The position numbers and the translations under genes are program-made. Under the pieces are notes generated by a model. It was not told the origin of the DNA. It made no database searches and worked only from the letters and a program-made list of their open reading frames with translations. DNA of 64,000 nucleotides from Mucilaginibacter glaciei (GTDB lineage Bacteria; Bacteroidota; Bacteroidia; Sphingobacteriales; Sphingobacteriaceae), in the NCBI RefSeq assembly GCF_014773245.1, contig NZ_JACWMX010000004.1, positions 248,001 to 312,000 on the forward strand, read 5' to 3'. The first letter of the stretch is position 1; each line of letters opens with the position of its first letter. Shown piece after piece: positions 1 through 7,710 of the stretch.

Positions 1-160
1 CGGCCAAAAAGGTAGACTTAATTGTGGATTTGATTGTGCGGATAGGATATTTGGATTTAAGTTTATAATTCCCTTAATAAGATAGGTTATACTGAAAGAT
101 TACCTGCTTGCAGTAACACTTAAGTTAAAAGCTCAAAAGTATTATTCAAAGGGGCCTAAT

Positions 161-589
161 GTGATAAGTAATAGTGACATCATCGCCAACAGCGATGCTT
201 TGGGCACAAAAACCGAACAACTTGCCGATATCCTTTTTCAGAAAGAGGGATACGTTAAATACGAATCTAAAATTGGTAGTAACAATGGCTTCGACGGTGT
301 TTATATAAAACGCAGTCTTTCAAGTCCTACAGATATTATTATTAACGAGGCGAAGCAGATAAAATCAACAGGAAACATCAAATTAAACCCTGGAAATATA
401 AGTACAACGCTGCCTGCACAGATGAGCGACGCATGGATAACAAATATGATAATTAAAATGACGGACACACCAGGATTAACATCTTTAGGAAATACGTTAC
501 AACAGAATGTTTCTAAAATAACAAAAACCGTGACAGCAGTTGATAAAACAACCGGCGAAATTGTGGTGTTAAAATTAAATAGTTATTAG
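161..589 (+). CDS. Orphan PD-(D/E)XK-like polymorphic toxin domain
   Basis: This 142-aa protein with a GTG start resembles the C-terminal nuclease modules of polymorphic toxins (Rhs or contact-dependent type). The visible signature is an N-terminal helix, then GSNNGFDGV with D45, then a strand ending NEAKQIK with E63 and K65. That D...ExK spacing fits the PD-(D/E)XK nuclease fold. No delivery domain, signal peptide or repeat region precedes it. The frame stays open back to base 86, but without ATG, so this is either a short free-standing toxin or a displaced C-terminal tip. The next gene starts 5 nt after its stop, the usual toxin-immunity arrangement. The AT-rich composition differs from the housekeeping genes downstream. 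Nuclease activity is inferred from motif shape, not shown. Confidence 0.6.
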   Translation: MISNSDIIANSDALGTKTEQLADILFQKEGYVKYESKIGSNNGFDGVYIKRSLSSPTDIIINEAKQIKSTGNIKLNPGNISTTLPAQMSDAWITNMIIKMTDTPGLTSLGNTLQQNVSKITKTVTAVDKTTGEIVVLKLNSY

Positions 590-594
590 TGTAA

Positions 595-1311
595 ATGGAA
601 AACATAGAAAATTTGAAAGCTATTGTTAATAATTTATTAAATAATCAAATAATAGCTTTCAGTAAACTTGATAAGGGCGAAGATCCGTATCATATAATTC
701 CGTTTTTTGAATACGACTATGTCGCGATTGCCTTATATAATATGTATGTGGATTGCGACTTCGAAAAGGCTAAAGATTGTTTTTATAAAGCGGCCCGGGT
801 GGCGGAACATATGAGTAACGTTTACGACTGGCGCGTAATGGATAACGGCATGTCTCAAATAACTTATGCCATGCTTTCAGACAATGAGGCGTTGATAATC
901 CGGTATAGTAAATTGAGAAATAAGATAAATAATGAAACCAGCATGCCTTATCAATATTCAAACAGTGTGCAGAATATTTTACTGGAGGATTGGGAAAAGC
1001 TTGACTGGAATATACATTGCCTGCAACGATTTGTAAAAATGAAACAATTTGAAAGCTTTGGCGGTGTAATAGATATACTAACTGGTTTTAAAGCTGCGGA
1101 TGAAGACTTGATTTTAAAAGGGCTAAACGAATTTGTTGCTACATCAAAAAAGCGCAATAAAGATGGAACGATCAGTAAATTTTTCTCGATTGATACAGCT
1201 GGTTTTAACAAGCTTGCCTGGATAAAGGGCTACAAGATAGATTTGAAGAGCCCGCTATCCCCTATTGAACTTATGCCGATAAGCCCGCTAAAAAGAATAT
1301 ACAGATTATGA
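595..1311 (+). CDS. Probable immunity protein for the upstream toxin
   Basis: A 238-aa, apparently cytosolic and mostly helical protein without signal peptide or membrane segment. Short helical repeats around residues 40-120 resemble the Imm49-type helical immunity fold, but I cannot assign the family firmly. Its start lies 5 nt after the toxin stop, so the two are almost certainly co-transcribed and probably translationally coupled. The expected role is to bind the toxin domain and block it in the producing cell or its kin. The gene is AT-rich like its partner, suggesting that the pair moved as one cassette. The function rests mainly on gene order. Confidence 0.5.
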   Translation: MENIENLKAIVNNLLNNQIIAFSKLDKGEDPYHIIPFFEYDYVAIALYNMYVDCDFEKAKDCFYKAARVAEHMSNVYDWRVMDNGMSQITYAMLSDNEALIIRYSKLRNKINNETSMPYQYSNSVQNILLEDWEKLDWNIHCLQRFVKMKQFESFGGVIDILTGFKAADEDLILKGLNEFVATSKKRNKDGTISKFFSIDTAGFNKLAWIKGYKIDLKSPLSPIELMPISPLKRIYRL

Positions 1312-1512
1312 GTTTTTGACTAAGCAATAATTTCTGCAGGTAATTTAGGTAAACATGTGATGCTAATTTAGACAAGCCGGATGGTTAATTGCATGCCACA
1401 CAAGTGAGTGCACTGGTAGCAGCGCAGAAACCGCGTGTGTGCTAATTATGTTACTGTAAATACGTTCAATAAAAATTTTTTGAATTTACCGGTTTAAAAA
1501 TCTTTTAAAAAA

Positions 1513-1542
1513 GTAAAGCCCCTGATGGGCAGGGGCTTTTAC
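1513..1542 (-). terminator. Terminator downstream of the tRNA-like pair
   Basis: An 11-bp stem (GTAAAGCCCCT with AGGGGCTTTTAC) closes a 7-nt loop. Read on the minus strand it is followed by a T-rich stretch, so it fits the end of the minus-strand tRNA-like transcript. On the plus strand it could also stop transcription from the toxin-immunity pair. Confidence 0.65.
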
Positions 1543-1574
1543 TAACCAATTATAAACCTAAATTATGAGAAGAG

Positions 1575-1690
1575 CTGTAGGAGAAGGGGTCGAACCTCCA
1601 CAGAGTGGTTATTCTTATTGCTAAGAGTTTCCCAATATCTCCGCCACCGCGACAAGGAGGTGTGTCTGCCAAAAATTTCACCATCCTACA
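1575..1690 (-). tRNA. Class II tRNA-like gene, anticodon GUC, copy 1
   Basis: The minus strand folds into a full cloverleaf of 116 nt. A 7-bp acceptor stem TGTAGGA/TCCTACA is perfect. T8, a 3-bp D stem GTG/CAC with A14, A15, GG and A21, an anticodon stem CCTCC/GGTGG with one T-T mismatch, and a T arm with loop TTCGACC follow. The anticodon loop TTGTCGC gives U33 and anticodon GUC (Asp codons) at plus bases 1651-1653. The variable region is about 44 nt: base stem CGGAG/CTCTG, inner TGG/CCA, distal TCTTA-GCAA-TAAGA hairpin. The discriminator is G and no CCA is encoded. The D arm is Leu-like, while the anticodon, C38, G10, G2-C71 and G73 match bacterial Asp identity elements. Whether it is charged, and with what, is unknown. 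Confidence 0.75.
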
Positions 1691-1722
1691 GGATATAGAT
1701 CCGATTTCTCAAGTCGGAAATG

Positions 1723-1834
1723 CTGTTGGGGAAGGGTTCGAACCTTCACAGAGTGGTTAGCCCGCTTCGGGTTTTCCATATTCTCCGCCACCGGGACAAG
1801 GAGGTGTGTCTGCCAAAAATTTCACCACCCAACA
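1723..1834 (-). tRNA. Class II tRNA-like gene, anticodon GUC, copy 2
   Basis: A second minus-strand copy of 112 nt lies 32 bp upstream of copy 1 in the transcribed direction. Acceptor TGTTGGG/CCCAACA and T stem GAAGG/CCTTC are perfect, with T loop TTCGAAC. The D arm and anticodon stem are identical to copy 1. The anticodon loop TTGTCCC again gives GUC, at plus bases 1795-1797, with C38 and G73. The variable region of about 40 nt keeps the CGGAG/CTCTG base stem and TGG/CCA, but its distal hairpin is CCCG-AAG-CGGG instead of the A/T-rich hairpin of copy 1. Compensated differences in the acceptor, T stem and distal hairpin argue for selection on RNA structure. No CCA is encoded. Confidence 0.75.
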
Positions 1835-1986
1835 ATGTTTGTTTTTTAAAGAACAATAGAGCAATTGTCATTTGCTTTATACAAATATCGTAGAGTTGAC
1901 CTTTTCTTGCAAATATTTCAACAAAATATTTTTATTTTTATTTTAATTATAATTATACTTGTATTTCAATATAGATATTAAAATTT

Positions 1987-2463
1987 ATGCCTCACAGGAA
2001 ACCCCAAAATTTAGAAATTGATAATCTGGATATTCAGATTTTATCAATATTGATGAAAAATGCTACTACACCCTATACGGAAATAGCAAAAGAGTTGATC
2101 GTTTCCGGCGGAACCATACACGTGCGGATGAAGAAATTGGAGGAGTTAGGTGTTATTAAAGGGGCCAGCCTGGAAGTTAACCCGCAAAAGCTGGGTTATG
2201 ATGTTACCGCCTTCCTGGGTATTTTCCTGGAAAAGGGCTCGCAGTATAACGAAGCCGTTAAACAGTTAAAGATGGTCCCAGAGATTGTTGAGCTGCATTA
2301 TACCACCGGCAGCTGGAGTATCTTCGCTAAGATTGTTTGCCACGATACCAACCATTTGCGTGAAGTATTGAACGAGCAAATCCAGAGTGTGAAAGGTATT
2401 CAGCGTACCGAAACATTTATATCGTTAGAAGAAAGCATTAAAAGACAGATCACTTTGGAATAA
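1987..2463 (+). CDS. Lrp/AsnC-family transcriptional regulator
   Basis: A 158-aa regulator of the feast/famine family. Residues about 10-60 form the winged HTH (IQILSILMKNATTPYTEIAK then a recognition helix near GGTIHVRMKKLEELGV). Residues about 70-150 form the AsnC/RAM ligand and oligomer domain, with GSWSIFAKIVC and an ending in EESIKRQITLE. Length and layout match single-domain Lrp proteins, which usually sense amino acids. It is divergent from the tRNA-like pair, with a very AT-rich 150-bp gap between them that could hold its own autoregulatory sites. The ligand cannot be told from sequence. Confidence 0.93.
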   Translation: MPHRKPQNLEIDNLDIQILSILMKNATTPYTEIAKELIVSGGTIHVRMKKLEELGVIKGASLEVNPQKLGYDVTAFLGIFLEKGSQYNEAVKQLKMVPEIVELHYTTGSWSIFAKIVCHDTNHLREVLNEQIQSVKGIQRTETFISLEESIKRQITLE

Positions 2464-2509
2464 AAATTTTACTTTAACTACTAAAAACCGCCCGCTTAAC
2501 TACCGGGCA

Positions 2510-2552
2510 AAAGCAAACGCCGGGCAATATCAATTGTCCGGCGTTTTGCTTT
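2510..2552. terminator. Bidirectional terminator between lrp-like gene and gltX
   Basis: A long stem AAAGCAAACGCCGG / CCGGCGTTTTGCTTT with a short loop sits between the two convergent genes. A-rich and T-rich flanks on both sides suit termination in both directions. Confidence 0.75.
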
Positions 2553-2580
2553 AATCTATGTTGTATTTTTAAAAACGACC

Positions 2581-4101
2581 TTAAGCCGTAAAAGCTTCCA
2601 GGGCTTTTTCAATCCGGATGATCGTTTCGCTTTCGCCAAGCAGTGCGGCTATATCAAAAACATGCGGGCCAAATTTACCACCTACCAGCATAATGCGGAA
2701 GGGCAGCATCACATCGCCTACTTTTATCGCTTTTTCTTCGGCCAGGGCCTTAAAACGCGTCTCTAAAGCAGCTGGTTCAAAAACTTCCAATTGTGCTATA
2801 GCGGTAACTAAAGCATTAAAATATTCGGTCTTAGGATCAGTCCACTTTGGTTTAACAGAAGCAAGATCATACTGTGCCGGTTGTTGAAAAAAATAAGCCG
2901 ACTGCTGATAAAAATCGGGCAGTACCACGCAACGCTCTTTCACTACATCAATTATTTTAAGCAAGTAAGCCTCATTGGTAACATTAACGCCGTTTGACCG
3001 TAACACTTCCCAAACCCTAACTTTTAAATCTTCGGCAGCGGTTCGTTTGATCCACTCGGCATTGTACCATTTAGCTTTTTCAAAATCGAATTTAGCACCG
3101 GCCTTGCTGATGCGCTCGATAGAGAATTTTTCTATCAGCTCATCCAGCGAAAAGATCTCCTGGTCGCTGCCATCATTCCAGCCCAGCATAGCCAGCAAGT
3201 TCAGGAATGCCTCGGGCAAAAAGCCCAATTCACGAAAACCGGGGGTTAGTTCATCTGTTTTTTTATCCAGCCAGTTCATGGCATAAACCGGGAAACCCAG
3301 GCGCGCACCATCTCGTTTGCTTAATTTACCGTGTCCGTCGGGTTTTAAGATCAGTGGGAGGTGGGCCCACTCGGGCATATCGGCCTTCCAGCCTAAGTAT
3401 TCCCATAGTAACAAATGTACCGGGGCGGACGGCAGCCACTCTTCACCTCGAAAGGCATGGGTTATCTTCATCAGATAATCATCAACTACCACGGCTAAGT
3501 GGTAGGTGGGCATACCATCAGCCTTAAGCAATACCTTGTCATCAACCTGGTTAGTATCAAAGCTTACATAGCCGCGTATCATATCATTAAAGCTAATGGT
3601 ATCGTCCTGCGGCATTTTTATGCGGATAACGTGCGGAGTATTGGCATGTAGTAAAGCTTCAACTTCATGTAAAGGCAAATTTAACGAGTTGCGCAATTCG
3701 TACCGGTGCGCATGGCCATACTGAAAGTTGGGCAATTCCTTACGTTTGGCGTCCAGTTCTTCGGGCGTATCAAATGCGTAATAAGCGTGGCCTTCTGCCA
3801 CTAATTTTTCGGCGTATTCACGATAGATAGGCTTGCGCTCGCTTTGGCGGTACGGCGCGTATTTGCCGCCGGCAACCGGGCTCTCATCGGGCGTAATGCC
3901 GCACCATTTCAAACAATCTAAAATATATTGCTCCGCACCATCCACGTAGCGGGTTTGGTCGGTATCCTCGATACGTAAAACAAAATCACCGTTGTGCTTT
4001 TTAGCAAAAAGGTAGTTAAACAATACGGTACGCACACCACCCAGGTGTAAACCACCTGTTGGGCTAGGCGCAAAACGGACTCTTACTTTTTTATCTGACA
4101 T
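2581..4101 (-). CDS. gltX: Glutamyl-tRNA synthetase
   Basis: A 506-aa class I aminoacyl-tRNA synthetase that charges tRNA-Glu in the cytosol. The HIGH-type motif is PSPTGGLHLGG at residues 12-22 and the KMSKS-type motif is KLSKRDG at residues 259-265. The RIEDTD stretch near residue 43 is typical of GluRS. The C-terminal 180 residues form the helical anticodon-binding part. A perfect Bacteroidota -7 box (TATCTTTG on the minus strand, plus 4109-4116) ends 7 nt before the ATG, which predicts a nearly leaderless mRNA. The gene is convergent with the Lrp-like gene and divergent from the histidine kinase. Confidence 0.98.
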   Translation of the reverse strand: MSDKKVRVRFAPSPTGGLHLGGVRTVLFNYLFAKKHNGDFVLRIEDTDQTRYVDGAEQYILDCLKWCGITPDESPVAGGKYAPYRQSERKPIYREYAEKLVAEGHAYYAFDTPEELDAKRKELPNFQYGHAHRYELRNSLNLPLHEVEALLHANTPHVIRIKMPQDDTISFNDMIRGYVSFDTNQVDDKVLLKADGMPTYHLAVVVDDYLMKITHAFRGEEWLPSAPVHLLLWEYLGWKADMPEWAHLPLILKPDGHGKLSKRDGARLGFPVYAMNWLDKKTDELTPGFRELGFLPEAFLNLLAMLGWNDGSDQEIFSLDELIEKFSIERISKAGAKFDFEKAKWYNAEWIKRTAAEDLKVRVWEVLRSNGVNVTNEAYLLKIIDVVKERCVVLPDFYQQSAYFFQQPAQYDLASVKPKWTDPKTEYFNALVTAIAQLEVFEPAALETRFKALAEEKAIKVGDVMLPFRIMLVGGKFGPHVFDIAALLGESETIIRIEKALEAFTA

Positions 4102-4108
4102 TGCACAG

Positions 4109-4116
4109 CAAAGATA
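4109..4116 (-). promoter_or_regulatory. -7 promoter box of gltX
   Basis: The minus strand reads TATCTTTG, a perfect match to the Bacteroidota -7 consensus TAnnTTTG, 7 nt upstream of the gltX ATG. No convincing -33 TTTG is seen. Confidence 0.55.
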
Positions 4117-4120
4117 GGGT

Positions 4121-4259
4121 TTAGTCCGAAAGTCGGGAAGTTGGAAAGCTTTTTGGCAGAATACCTTACTTTATACTTACATAGCAGGTTTCCAGCACAA
4201 GTAAAAAACATTTTACGTAATTTGCCCCGACTTCGGACTTTCCGACTTCCGGACTAAAG
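4121..4259. repeat. Intergenic imperfect palindrome, GACTTCGGACTTTCC word family
   Basis: The left arm (4121-4150, TTAGTCCGAAAGTCGGGAAG) and right arm (4227-4259, GACTTCGGACTTTCCGAC and GACTTCCGGACTAAAG) are inverted relatives of each other. Each arm repeats a word of about 10 bases. The arms flank an unrelated centre in the divergent gltX / kinase gap. Confidence 0.6.
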
Positions 4260-4260
4260 T

Positions 4261-5481
4261 ATGAACCCGTACCAACAAAAACGCCGATGGAAATATTTGC
4301 TGCTCAGCTTCGCGATTGTTATTGCCAGCGGGTCGTTGTTTTATACCAGCTACCTGGTTAAAAACATAGCCCGGTCCGAGCGGACCCGGGCGCAGATCTG
4401 GGCGCTGAGTATGAAACAGGTCACAGCATCAGACGATAATGATTTTTTGAGTTATGTATTGGCCGTTCGCGATAGCTCGGCAGTACCGGCCATCGTTATA
4501 GATGACAAAGGGGATATTACCACGTTCCGTGGCCTGGATACCACCAAAACGTATATCAAGATGAGTCCCGAGGAGCTTAAACTGAGAAAAATCACCTACG
4601 ATCCGCAATATTTTAAGGACGAGCTGGATTATATGAAAAAGCAGCACGAACCTATTAAACTGGTATTATTTAACGTTCCGTCGCTGGTTTATTATAAAGA
4701 TTCGGATCTGTTAACGCAACTTAAGATATTTCCATACATCCAGTTATCGGTAATTGCCATATTTTTGATGGTGGCTTATACGGCATTCAGTTCGTCAAGG
4801 AAATCGGAGCAGAACCAGGTTTGGGTGGGTTTAGCTAAAGAGACCGCCCACCAGTTGGGTACACCCATATCATCGCTGATGGCATGGATAGAGCTGATAA
4901 AAGATAAGTTTAATGCCGAAGACGACCCACTGATGGCCGAGATGGAGAACGACGTGCGGCGACTGGAAATAGTGGCCGACCGTTTCTCAAAAATAGGTTC
5001 GAAACCCAAATTGGAGGAACACTCGGTTTACGAGGTTGTAAAAGATTTTGTGGATTATTTTAAGGTGCGTGTAAGCAACAAGATCAGCTTTGAACTTACC
5101 GGTAACAGGCGCCTGATTGCCGGCCTCAATATCCCGTTATTTGACTGGGTGATAGAAAACCTTTTAAAAAATGCTGTTAACGCTATTGATGGCACCGGTA
5201 GTATCAAGGTTGAAATTAGCGGCAGCAGGGCTAAAAAGCTGGTTTATATTGATGTTACCGATACAGGTAAAGGTATCCCCCGCTCAAAGTTCGATACCGT
5301 TTTTCAGCCGGGGTATACTACACGTAAACGCGGCTGGGGGCTGGGCTTATCGCTCACCAAAAGGATGATCCAAAACTACCATAACGGGCAGATATTTGTG
5401 AAGGATAGTGAACTGGGTAAAGGGACTACATTTAGGATCGTATTAAAAAGTTTAACCAATGATAAACCGACCACAGCCTGA
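4261..5481 (+). CDS. Membrane sensor histidine kinase
   Basis: A 406-aa kinase. Two membrane segments (about 12-33 and 157-176) bracket a periplasmic sensor of about 120 residues without a recognised fold. The DHp helix has ETAHQLGTPISSLMAW with phospho-acceptor H197. The ATPase part shows the N box (ENLLKNAVNAIDG), G1 (DTGKGIP), G2 (GWGLGLSLTKRM) and a GKGTTF end. No HAMP is obvious and no response regulator is adjacent, so the partner is encoded elsewhere. The 3' end overlaps the DinB gene by 23 bp, so the two are likely translated together. The signal sensed is unknown. Confidence 0.92.
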   Translation: MNPYQQKRRWKYLLLSFAIVIASGSLFYTSYLVKNIARSERTRAQIWALSMKQVTASDDNDFLSYVLAVRDSSAVPAIVIDDKGDITTFRGLDTTKTYIKMSPEELKLRKITYDPQYFKDELDYMKKQHEPIKLVLFNVPSLVYYKDSDLLTQLKIFPYIQLSVIAIFLMVAYTAFSSSRKSEQNQVWVGLAKETAHQLGTPISSLMAWIELIKDKFNAEDDPLMAEMENDVRRLEIVADRFSKIGSKPKLEEHSVYEVVKDFVDYFKVRVSNKISFELTGNRRLIAGLNIPLFDWVIENLLKNAVNAIDGTGSIKVEISGSRAKKLVYIDVTDTGKGIPRSKFDTVFQPGYTTRKRGWGLGLSLTKRMIQNYHNGQIFVKDSELGKGTTFRIVLKSLTNDKPTTA

Positions 5482-5971
5482 CGAGTACCAGGCATATGCC
5501 GAAACCTACGTATCAAAAGTGCCGCAAGGCGCCGACGTAATGGAACTGTTAGAGCAGCTGCAAACAACCACGTATAACCTGTTTAGTAACTTTACGGAAG
5601 AGCAGGGCAGCTACGCCTATGCCGATGGTAAATGGACTATTAAGCAAGTGCTTGGCCATATGATAGATACCGAGCGCGTGTTTGCTTTCCGCGCTTTGTG
5701 TTTTTCGAGAGAAAACGCTGTCCTGCCGGGCTTTGATCAGGATGTTTATGTAGATAATACGGATTTTAATGCGCGGAGCATACAAAGCCTTGCAGCCGAA
5801 TTCAGGACGGTACGCGAATCTACTCTTTATTTGTTCGGATCATTTAGCCTGCAGCAGTTAGATCGTTTGGGAACGGCCAACAATCACCCGGTATCTGTTA
5901 AAGCGTTAGTTTATATTTGCGCCGGGCATGAACTGCACCACCTGCAAATTCTTAAAGAAAAATATCTTTAA
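5459..5971 (+). CDS. DinB-family putative metal-dependent protein
   Basis: A 170-aa four-helix DinB/YfiT-like protein. The family metal site is represented by GHMIDTE near residue 62 and GHELHHLQIL near the C terminus, supplying the expected His residues. Family members include thiol-dependent transferases and many of unknown reaction, so no substrate is named. The start lies inside the end of the histidine kinase gene (23-bp overlap), the only ATG that keeps the full N-terminal helix. A strong terminator follows directly, so the kinase-dinB pair looks like a complete two-gene operon. Confidence 0.88.
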   Translation: MINRPQPDEYQAYAETYVSKVPQGADVMELLEQLQTTTYNLFSNFTEEQGSYAYADGKWTIKQVLGHMIDTERVFAFRALCFSRENAVLPGFDQDVYVDNTDFNARSIQSLAAEFRTVRESTLYLFGSFSLQQLDRLGTANNHPVSVKALVYICAGHELHHLQILKEKYL

Positions 5972-6016
5972 AATAAAAAGAGGCCTTTGCACACTGCGAA
6001 GGCCTCTTTTTATTTT
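5970..6016. terminator. Bidirectional terminator after dinB
   Basis: A stem of about 20 bp (AAATAAAAAGAGGCCTT with AAGGCCTCTTTTTATTT) closes a short loop. It serves the plus-strand dinB gene and the convergent DUF6249 gene. Confidence 0.85.
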
Positions 6017-6028
6017 AAGCTTAATCAA

Positions 6029-6385
6029 TTATAGTTTGCTATCATTGTTGTAAAGCTCTTTTTTCTCAACCCGGTAAGATAGCACCAAGCCTAATCCCCC
6101 AAATATCGCTATCAGTGCAAAGTAAATCGCCTCATTTTCATTACGGCTGCTGCTAAACAAAGTATAGTCAAGCAAGTAGGCTAAAAACAAGCCAAAGCCC
6201 GAGCCGATAAGTAATAAGCCCCATTTTAAGTTTTGATAAGGTGCGGGTTGTGCTTTGTAGCTGCGGGGATCCATGCCGCGTTCAATCATTGCCATGCGTT
6301 CGCGGTTCCTGAGATAAACTATCCCAAATACCATTGCAAATAAGCCAAGTGATATTAAAATAGGGATTAAAACTTTTTCGTCCAT
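6029..6385 (-). CDS. DUF6249-like membrane protein
   Basis: A 118-aa inner-membrane protein with three hydrophobic segments (about 5-25, 54-73 and 87-104). The basic RNRERMAMIERGMDP stretch after the first helix is the recognisable DUF6249 signature. Such proteins often sit next to ECF sigma factor genes in Bacteroidota; here the sigma gene is divergent, about 250 bp away. A regulatory or envelope-stress role linked to the sigma factor is an inference from this neighbourhood. Confidence 0.75.
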   Translation of the reverse strand: MDEKVLIPILISLGLFAMVFGIVYLRNRERMAMIERGMDPRSYKAQPAPYQNLKWGLLLIGSGFGLFLAYLLDYTLFSSSRNENEAIYFALIAIFGGLGLVLSYRVEKKELYNNDSKL

Positions 6386-6471
6386 AATATATAAGTTTAA
6401 GTGTAAATATTTTGATTCTAAACTACACCACCACGGTGTATTTGTATGCTATGACCACAGGTTTTTTGAAG

Positions 6472-6603
6472 AGGTTACACCCTGATAGGAAAATATTTTA
6501 GAATTAAGATTTACGATTTGGGCAATGGCATACTGGTCTGTGTATACCTTATTGAGGCAATTAATATCTAAATTCTAAAATCGTAAATTTCGCCTGTAAC
6601 CTT
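6472..6603. repeat. Intergenic palindrome, TTTACGATTTTAGAATT word family
   Basis: The left arm has GGTTACACCC followed by TTTTAGAATT and GATTTACGATTT. The right arm carries the inverted forms AAATTCTAAAATCGTAAATTT and CCTGTAACC. The order of the words is slightly shuffled between the arms, so this is not a simple hairpin copy. It lies in the divergent DUF6249 / sigma gap. Confidence 0.55.
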
Positions 6604-6637
6604 AACCCTCTTTGTGTCGTCAGAGGGTGTGTATAAT

Positions 6638-7219
6638 ATGCAAAGCAAGCTTACCGATATAGAATTGATACAGCAAACGCTTGATGGCAACCAATCGGCC
6701 TATGCCGACCTGGTAAAACGCCACCAGCGTTTTGTATTTACCCTGGCTTTGCGTTTTGCTAAAGGCCGCGAGGATGCAGAAGAAATTGCGCAGGATTGCT
6801 TTATAAAAGCGTACAGATCTTTAAGCTCGTTTCAGCAGCAGTCAAAATTTAGCACCTGGTTGTACAGCATTGTCTATACCACGGCCATGACCTTTTTGCG
6901 AAAGAAACGGGTTAATACAGCGTCTATAGATGAAGAAGAATCTTTTCTGCAAATAGAGAGCAAGCCGGGCAGTTATGACGAAAATAATGTTGAGAACAAA
7001 TCAAGGTCGTATTATCTTAACCAGGCGATAGGCCAGTTACTTCCCGATGATGCCACTATCATCACCCTATTTTACCAGGGCGAACAATCGTTGGAGGAAA
7101 TAGCAAAGGCCACGGGCATGGAGGCCAATACCGTTAAGGTAAAACTATTCAGGGCGCGCCAGCGTTTAAAAGACAGGCTGGAGCGTAATTTAAAACATGA
7201 AGTTAATGAACTGATATGA
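6638..7219 (+). CDS. ECF RNA polymerase sigma factor (sigma-70 family)
   Basis: A 193-aa extracytoplasmic-function sigma factor. Region 2 lies at about residues 15-80 (DLVKRHQRFVFTLALRF, then AEEIAQDCFIKAYRSL and STWLYSIVYTTAM), and region 4 near the C terminus has QSLEEIAKATGMEANTVKVK, a typical HTH. I chose the ATG at 6638 over GTG codons 24 or 9 bases upstream because it gives a normal N terminus. Its stop overlaps the next gene by ATGA, the usual sigma/anti-sigma coupling. The signal and target promoters are unknown. Confidence 0.93.
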   Translation: MQSKLTDIELIQQTLDGNQSAYADLVKRHQRFVFTLALRFAKGREDAEEIAQDCFIKAYRSLSSFQQQSKFSTWLYSIVYTTAMTFLRKKRVNTASIDEEESFLQIESKPGSYDENNVENKSRSYYLNQAIGQLLPDDATIITLFYQGEQSLEEIAKATGMEANTVKVKLFRARQRLKDRLERNLKHEVNELI

Positions 7220-7710
7220 GCAGCATAGAAGAGAAACTTTGGGACTATATTGACGGTTTCGGCACAGCCGAAGAACGGCAAGCCGTTGCTAAATTGATAG
7301 CTGATGATGAGGCGTACGGCAATAAATACAGAGGGCTGATAAAACTGAACGCCGAATTTGCAGCGATAGAAGTTGATGAGCCGTCAATGGCATTTACTTA
7401 CAAGGTGATGGAAACAATCCGTACGGAGCATGCGCAGCAACCATTAAAGGCAACTGTGAACAGGCGTATTATTTGGGGGATAGCCGCTTTCTTTATATTG
7501 ACCATTACCGCGTTAGTAATCTTTGCCTTCGGCAGTGCAGATTGGCATGCCACAGCAAACATGAAATTGCCGGATAGCGTAAGTATTAACAAAGTACCCG
7601 ATTTATTTACCGCCCCGGTTGTTAAAGGCTTTTTGTTTTTTGATGTGGTATTGGGGTTGTTTTTACTGGATGCCTACCTGCGACGCAAAAGTGTGGCAAA
7701 GCATCCATAA
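7216..7710 (+). CDS. Probable membrane anti-sigma factor
   Basis: A 164-aa protein starting in the ATGA overlap with the sigma gene. The N-terminal 75 residues are cytosolic, helical and acidic (EEKLWDYIDGFGTAEERQAV), as in the sigma-binding heads of anti-sigma factors. Hydrophobic segments lie at about 84-106 and 137-155. It lacks the zinc HxxxCxxC motif of ZAS-type anti-sigmas. The role is inferred from overlap, size and topology. Confidence 0.7.
   Translation: MSSIEEKLWDYIDGFGTAEERQAVAKLIADDEAYGNKYRGLIKLNAEFAAIEVDEPSMAFTYKVMETIRTEHAQQPLKATVNRRIIWGIAAFFILTITALVIFAFGSADWHATANMKLPDSVSINKVPDLFTAPVVKGFLFFDVVLGLFLLDAYLRRKSVAKHP

Noticed and set aside
3..68. Possible 3' end of a gene on the plus strand (frame open from the window edge to TAA at 66-68)
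   Set aside because: Only 21 codons are visible, with no recognisable family, and another frame is also open there.
1691..1722. Small hairpin in the spacer between the two tRNA-like genes
   Set aside because: On the transcribed strand it has a C-A mismatch and only a few pairs.
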